Part shown: positions 1-3,255 of the stretch, in pieces
How positions within the stretch are numbered: the first letter of the stretch is position 1
How the letters are laid out: every line of letters starts with the position of its first letter
Source: Verrucomicrobiota bacterium
Lineage (GTDB): Bacteria > Verrucomicrobiota > Verrucomicrobiia > Limisphaerales > UBA11358
Length of the DNA stretch: 6,174 nt
NCBI GenBank assembly: GCA_026225155.1
Contig: JAMFSG010000052.1
Location: forward strand, 1 to 6,174
Direction: 5' to 3'
Translations under genes and position numbers: made by a program
Notes under the pieces: generated by a model
Told to the model about the DNA's origin: nothing
What the model saw: only the letters and a program-made list of their open reading frames with translations
The model's database searches: none

Positions 1-95
1 GAAGATTGTGTGGATGGCTTCAAAGTATCGGCGGAAGACAAACTCACACTGACCAACAGAATGGACGAGAGAATTGCCAGTGGGAAATATTTCAT
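1..95 (-). CDS. Secreted or periplasmic protein, N-terminal fragment (runs off the window)
   Basis: The ATG is at 95-93 on the minus strand and 31 codons are visible before the window edge. The first residues form a textbook Sec signal peptide: a short charged start (MK), a hydrophobic core (about residues 3-19, YFPLAILSSILLVSVSL) and a small-residue SSA before the likely cleavage between A22 and D23. The mature part begins DTLKPSTQS and is too short to assign a family. The gene lies 8 nt after the permease stop on the same strand, so it may be the last visible member of the minus-strand cluster. No clear Shine-Dalgarno is visible. The plus strand is also open here (1-102), but its product has no recognisable features, so the signal-peptide reading is preferred. 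Function unknown; the gene call is fairly likely because random sequence rarely gives such an ordered signal peptide. Confidence 0.65.
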   Translation of the reverse strand, partial: MKYFPLAILSSILLVSVSLSSADTLKPSTQS

Positions 96-103
96 AAATT
101 AGC

Positions 104-1084
104 TTATGCCAACCCTTGGGGCCGGCGTGGAAGCAAAAAACTGGAGCGGTGCGGGGTATGATTAAAGGCGGTGCGGGCCTGAAGAGAATTTTGGCTGTGC
201 GAGTTGGCTCGTTCCCGGTGTCGTGCTCGTCCTCCGAGCCTTCCGGGGTAGGCGCTCGCGGCAGTTCGGGGAAGAGGCGAGCCTCCTCGATCCGTTCGTT
301 TTTCGAGGACGAGGGCGAGGATGATTTCCGATTGGCAGATTTGCGTCCACGGAACCGGGTCGTGGAAGACGAGCAGCCAGCATTTGAAATGGTGCGTGAT
401 GAACCAGGTTTCGTAGCGCTCGAAGAACGGAATATTTTCCATGACCATGCTCACGAACAAAAACGAGAGCGCGAGAATTGTGGCCGCCGACGGTTTCATG
501 TTGAAGCACGAAAACATAAACGCGACTGAAACCATCACGCTCGCATTCATCGCCAGAAACAGATGGGAGAAAATAAAACGCAACAAACCTTCGTGCGCCG
601 TCAAAACCCCGAATACTTGTCCGGGCAGAAAAACGAACATCCCTTTCCACGGAAACAGCAGGCTCGCAAATCCCATCGCGGTCAAGCCGAGCATCAGCAC
701 GAGCACAACGGCGAAAATAATTCCCGCGACCCATTTCACGAACAGCAGCCGGAAGCGTGAAATCGGCCGCGACAAAATCATCCGCAACGTGCCGTCCTCG
801 GCTTCCTTCGCCACAAGATCGCCGCCGACCAGCGAAACGTAAAGCGGCATGAGCAGCATAATCTGCGGCATCAGCATCACGACCGAAACCGTCAGCACCG
901 AAATGAATTCCGACGCAAGATAGCCGTTGCCATTGAGCAGTTTTTCAAAATCGCGCTGCCAGTTCGTATATTTGAACGCCAGCATCATCGCCGTCTGCGC
1001 GAGCAAAAACGCGCCGAAGCCGATGTAAGTGCGTTTCTTGCCGAACAATTTCCAGAGTTCGTTTTTAAGCTGGGCGAGGAACAT
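104..1084 (-). CDS. ABC-2 type transporter permease with aberrant C-terminus
   Basis: Membrane subunit of an ABC-2 type transporter, expected to sit in the cytoplasmic membrane and work with the ATPase encoded 3 nt upstream. The N-terminus (LKNELWKLFGKKRTY) is the usual cytoplasmic amphipathic start of this family. Hydrophobic segments lie at about residues 20-37, 61-88, 113-144, 168-193 and 199-217. Residues 92-110 (AKEAEDGTLRMILSRPISR) match the family's conserved cytoplasmic loop, E-x-x-x-GTL-x-x-x-LS-x-PISR. A sixth segment starts at about residue 252 (SEIILALVL) but breaks off at residue 260. The last 66 residues are rich in Arg, Pro, Ser and Gly, with no membrane segment and no family resemblance. 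None of the three minus-strand frames restores a hydrophobic continuation, so a single-base frameshift does not explain it. The likely picture is a permease whose 3' end was replaced or interrupted. Substrate unknown. The permease call is strong; whether it is functional is doubtful. Confidence 0.85.
   Translation of the reverse strand: MFLAQLKNELWKLFGKKRTYIGFGAFLLAQTAMMLAFKYTNWQRDFEKLLNGNGYLASEFISVLTVSVVMLMPQIMLLMPLYVSLVGGDLVAKEAEDGTLRMILSRPISRFRLLFVKWVAGIIFAVVLVLMLGLTAMGFASLLFPWKGMFVFLPGQVFGVLTAHEGLLRFIFSHLFLAMNASVMVSVAFMFSCFNMKPSAATILALSFLFVSMVMENIPFFERYETWFITHHFKCWLLVFHDPVPWTQICQSEIILALVLEKRTDRGGSPLPRTAASAYPGRLGGRARHRERANSHSQNSLQARTAFNHTPHRSSFLLPRRPQGLA
107..304 (-). other. GC-rich non-permease tail replacing the permease 3' end
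   Basis: This stretch is formally the last 66 codons of the permease, but it does not read like one. It is about 63% GC by hand count, all three minus-strand frames are low in hydrophobic residues, and the sequence is full of CGAGGA/TCCTCG-type words. It contains two short inverted repeats and borders a GAGGAC-like hexamer run. It could be an intergenic interspersed repeat, the debris of an insertion or deletion, or a non-coding spacer into which the permease frame runs by chance until TAA at 106-104. Homology to a named element cannot be shown from the sequence alone. Confidence 0.5.
225..239. repeat. Short inverted repeat GCTCG-TCCTC-CGAGC
   Basis: A perfect 5-bp dyad (225-229 with 235-239) around a 5-nt loop, inside the GC-rich tail after the permease. 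It is too short and lacks the T-run needed for a standard terminator. It is recorded because it shares the CTCG/CGAG words of the neighbouring inverted repeat. Confidence 0.3.
284..309. repeat. Inverted repeat TCCTCGA / TCGAGGA at the permease break
   Basis: Perfect 7-bp arms at 284-290 and 303-309 are separated by 12 nt (291-302). The right arm lies exactly where the permease reading loses its family resemblance (about 302-307). On the minus-strand transcript it could fold into a stem-loop, but no U-tract follows, so a rho-independent terminator is not supported. Confidence 0.4.
304..321. repeat. Degenerate GAGGAC hexamer run
   Basis: Positions 305-322 read GAGGAC-GAGGGC-GAGGAT, three imperfect copies of a 6-nt unit. 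On the minus strand this encodes the last plausible permease residues (ILALVL in the open frame, SSSPSSS in another). Its place at the junction between recognisable permease and unrelated tail suggests that slippage or repeat-mediated recombination shaped the break. Confidence 0.4.
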
Positions 1085-1087
1085 GAT

Positions 1088-1987
1088 TTAATTTTTGGCG
1101 GACGGTTTGATCAAGTTCATATAAAAATCTTCCACGGTCTGCTCATGCTGCCAGATGCCTTCCACCGCGATGCCAGCGGAAACCAAAACTTGGATCACAT
1201 CCGCCGTCGAACGTCCGTCCGCCAGCGTGATGAATTTTTCTTCTGAAGTCGCCGTAATCAAACCGCGTTCGCGCAGCAGGTTGGTCGCGTCCGCAAAACG
1301 ATTTGTTTTCAAAGCCACTTTGCCGCGCGCATTTTTCACATCGGCGACGTTGCCTTCAAAAACTTTTTTGCCTTTTTGCAAAACGGCGATGCGCGTGCAG
1401 AGTTGTTCAACCTCATTCAGCAAATGCGACGATAGCAAAATCGTCAGACCGAGTTCTCGTTGCAGGCGCAAAATCGTTTCGCGCATTTCGTGGATGCCTT
1501 CGGGATCAAGGCCGTCGCTCGGCTCGTCGAGAATGAGCAATTCCGGCTTGGGCAACAACGCCTGCGCGAGTGCGAGCCGCGAACGCATTCCATGCGAATA
1601 TGTCCGCACTTTAGATTGCTCGCGACCGGTCAGGCCGACCCACTCGATCACTTCGCGAATCCGCTCTTTAGAAGTCGGCGCGGTGTAGGTGCTCAAGATT
1701 TCCAGATTGCGCCAGCCGCTCAAATAATCATAAAAAACCGGCGCTTCAAAAATTGCGCCGACGCGCATCAAGGCATTGCGGCGGTTCGATTGCACGTCGT
1801 GGCCGCAGACTTTCACTTCGCCGCCCGTTGGCCAGACTTGGCCGAGCATCATGCCGATGGCCGTGCTTTTGCCCGCGCCGTTGTGGCCGAGCAAACCGAA
1901 AATTTCCCCGCGCGGAACGGTGAATGACAAATCATCCACCGCCGTGCGCCCGGCAAATTTCTTGACGACGTTGCGCAATTCGATCAT
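1088..1987 (-). CDS. ABC transporter ATP-binding protein (BcrA/DrrA-type)
   Basis: The 299-residue cytoplasmic ATPase powers the ABC-2 permease encoded just downstream. In order: Walker A GHNGAGKST (residues 34-42); the Q-loop region IFEAPVFYDYLSG (79-91), with Glu where classical transporters have Gln, as is common in BcrA-like subunits; a signature motif YSHGMRSRLALAQALL (130-145) in place of LSGGQ; Walker B LLILDE (150-155) followed by the D-loop SDGLDP; and the H-loop histidine H188 in LLSSHLLNEVE. A C-terminal accessory domain of about 90 residues ends in TVEDFYMNLI, typical of the family. The reading frame is open up to 2176, but the ATG at 1987-1985 is chosen. MIELRNVVKKF is the normal beginning of the domain, a GAGGG lies 6 nt upstream, and the longer version would overlap the pilin gene by 190 bp. 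The start overlaps the upstream stop in an ATGA, which points to translational coupling. All catalytic residues are present; substrate unknown. Confidence 0.95.
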   Translation of the reverse strand: MIELRNVVKKFAGRTAVDDLSFTVPRGEIFGLLGHNGAGKSTAIGMMLGQVWPTGGEVKVCGHDVQSNRRNALMRVGAIFEAPVFYDYLSGWRNLEILSTYTAPTSKERIREVIEWVGLTGREQSKVRTYSHGMRSRLALAQALLPKPELLILDEPSDGLDPEGIHEMRETILRLQRELGLTILLSSHLLNEVEQLCTRIAVLQKGKKVFEGNVADVKNARGKVALKTNRFADATNLLRERGLITATSEEKFITLADGRSTADVIQVLVSAGIAVEGIWQHEQTVEDFYMNLIKPSAKN

Positions 1988-2544
1988 TTGACGCCCTCGA
2001 TGGTCAGCAGATTTTTGATGTGGCCGTCGGCATAAAGATAATTCACCGCCTTGTTCGCGCCGCGCGCCTTGTGAAAATCTTCCTTGTCGTAAACCACTGG
2101 AATTTCCTGTGAGTTGAATGAAATATTGAAAACTTTCAAATGATCCGCGTCCTCGCCGTTCAACAAACTGTTCCACGCGTAGCTCGAACCGGTCTGCTCA
2201 AAAAATTGCTGCAAGTCAGAAGGACAGCGCAACACGTTCGTGTTGCCAAGTTGCGTGGCCAAAACATTTTGGATGTCGGGAAACGTGTTCGTCGCCGCGA
2301 CCGCCGGATCGGTCGAAACATCGCGCATCACCGGCAGTTTATTGTTGTTGTCGGAAACGTAGATTTGCAGCGCGATTCCAATCTGATGCAAATTGCTCAA
2401 ACACGCGGTCGCGCGGGCGGATTCTTTGGAACGTCCAATTGTGGGGAGCAACAACGCCGCGAGAATCGCGATGATGGCAATCACAACGAGCAGTTCGATC
2501 AGCGTGAACGCCAGATAATTTTTTGCGCGCGCAGAAAATTTCAT
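1984..2544 (-). CDS. Prepilin/pseudopilin-like protein of the PVC type (DG-motif family)
   Basis: The 186-residue protein has a type IV prepilin N-terminus: a short basic leader (MKFSARAKNYLA), then FTLIELLVVIAIIAILAALLLP, with cleavage expected between A12 and F13 and the conserved Glu at +5 (E17). Alanine at -1 replaces the usual glycine. After the long hydrophobic helix comes CLSNLHQIGIALQIYVSDNNNKLP (residues 48-71), then RCPSD (106-110) and near the end VNYLYADGH (167-175). This arrangement is characteristic of the very numerous prepilin-like proteins of Verrucomicrobiota, Planctomycetota and Lentisphaerota, often named H-X9-DG proteins. Here the nearest upstream His is H158, 14 residues before the DG. 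The protein should be inserted in the inner membrane and processed by a prepilin peptidase, which is not encoded in this window. Its exact role is unknown. It starts 2 nt after the upstream gene, and its stop overlaps the ATPase start. Confidence 0.92.
   Translation of the reverse strand: MKFSARAKNYLAFTLIELLVVIAIIAILAALLLPTIGRSKESARATACLSNLHQIGIALQIYVSDNNNKLPVMRDVSTDPAVAATNTFPDIQNVLATQLGNTNVLRCPSDLQQFFEQTGSSYAWNSLLNGEDADHLKVFNISFNSQEIPVVYDKEDFHKARGANKAVNYLYADGHIKNLLTIEGVK
1994..1998 (-). promoter_or_regulatory. Ribosome binding site of the ABC ATPase
   Basis: GAGGG on the minus strand, 6 nt before the ATG at 1987-1985. It lies within the last codons of the pilin-like gene. It is the only convincing Shine-Dalgarno in the minus-strand cluster and decides the ATPase start against the longer open frame. 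Confidence 0.6.
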
Positions 2545-2546
2545 TG

Positions 2547-3161
2547 TTAGGGCGCGCGCAACATTCTTCCGCTTTCCATCGTGCGTTGCATTTCTTCCAG
2601 CAACGGCGCCATTTCCGCCTTCGTCTGCGCGGAGCTTTGGCTGTAAAAACTTTGCAGGCCGATCTTTGTCACCTGTTCTTGAAGCTCGGGACTCAACACC
2701 GGGCCGTTGGTTCCTTGCGGCGATGCTTGCCCGCCGGCCGCGAGCTTGTCATTCGCATCCTGCATCTTTTTCATCGCTTGATCCAAAACGTGTTTGCGTT
2801 TATCGGCAGGCATATCCTCAAACGCGGAAATCATCTGCTTGAAGCCCGTGGGCAACGTGGCTTCGAGAAATTTGCTTTTTTCCGCGTCGGTCATTTCATT
2901 GAACCACGCGAGGCGTTCTAGCCGCAGACTCTGCCGTTCTTCCAGCGTCAAAGCATTGAGCATGGCGGCAAGTTTCGCGATGGCGTCGGCGCGGTCGGCG
3001 GCGGACAAATGGCTGAAATCAACGGACGAAAGATAGGCGCGGACCTTTTCCGGCGTGACTGTGGCGTGCCGAGCGATCCGATAACCGGCAAACGCAACCG
3101 CCCAGATCAGCACCAAGGCAGTCAATGCCAACAGGACAGGACGCTGTCGCGGGCTTAACAT
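2547..3161 (-). CDS. Single-pass membrane protein of unknown function, helical C-terminal part
   Basis: I do not recognise a family. The 204-residue product starts with a basic stretch (MLSPRQR), followed by one hydrophobic segment at about residues 9-27. It has no obvious cleavage site, so it is probably an N-in signal anchor with the rest outside the cytoplasmic membrane. Residues 36-140 are charged and predicted helical. Within them the pattern [L/M]-[S/T/P]-x-x-[D/E/K]-[R/K] recurs at 52, 71, 90 and 117, resembling helix caps. A Gly/Ala/Pro/Ser/Gln linker (141-155) leads to a second helical part (156-200). It contains no cysteine and no visible catalytic motif. It is the first gene of the minus-strand cluster, 2 nt before the pilin-like gene, so a role as an assembly or scaffold partner of that protein or of the ABC transporter is plausible but unproven. 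The ATG at 3161 has no clear Shine-Dalgarno. Confidence 0.8.
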   Translation of the reverse strand: MLSPRQRPVLLALTALVLIWAVAFAGYRIARHATVTPEKVRAYLSSVDFSHLSAADRADAIAKLAAMLNALTLEERQSLRLERLAWFNEMTDAEKSKFLEATLPTGFKQMISAFEDMPADKRKHVLDQAMKKMQDANDKLAAGGQASPQGTNGPVLSPELQEQVTKIGLQSFYSQSSAQTKAEMAPLLEEMQRTMESGRMLRAP

Positions 3162-3221
3162 GGTTGAAGTCTAGGCGATTACCCGGATTCCGCACCACCC
3201 AAAATGCGTATCAAATCGCAC

Positions 3222-3249
3222 TTGATTTACGGCCATTCAAATCTACTTT
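3222..3249 (+). promoter_or_regulatory. Weak candidate promoter for gcvP
   Basis: TTGATT (3222-3227) and TACTTT (3244-3249), 16 nt apart, loosely resemble -35 and -10 boxes. Transcription would then begin near 3256, which would fit a TTG start at 3286 better than the ATG at 3256. The -10 match is poor, and promoter rules for this group are not well established. The 94-bp gap 3162-3255 also has to carry the promoter of the divergent minus-strand cluster; no good candidate for that was seen. Confidence 0.25.
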
Positions 3250-3255
3250 CTTCGG

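Noticed and set aside
1..102. Plus-strand open frame ending at TAG 100-102 (possible 3' end of a gene convergent with the permease)
   Set aside because: The 33 residues have no recognisable features, while the opposite strand gives a well-ordered signal peptide with an ATG start. Both cannot easily be real.
284..309. Rho-independent terminator after the permease
   Set aside because: The 7-bp stem has a 12-nt loop and no U-tract follows on the minus strand.
116..842. Plus-strand open frames opposite the permease (116-529, 441-842)
   Set aside because: Low-complexity basic products lying antisense to a gene with clear membrane segments and ABC-2 motifs.
1988..2176. N-terminal extension of the ABC ATPase by 63 residues
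   Set aside because: It overlaps the pilin gene, is Arg/Gly/Gln-rich without family resemblance, and the ATG at 1987 has a ribosome site.
3162..3255. Glycine riboswitch upstream of gcvP
   Set aside because: The 94-bp gap is shared with a divergent gene, is too short for a tandem glycine riboswitch, and shows no matching conserved core.
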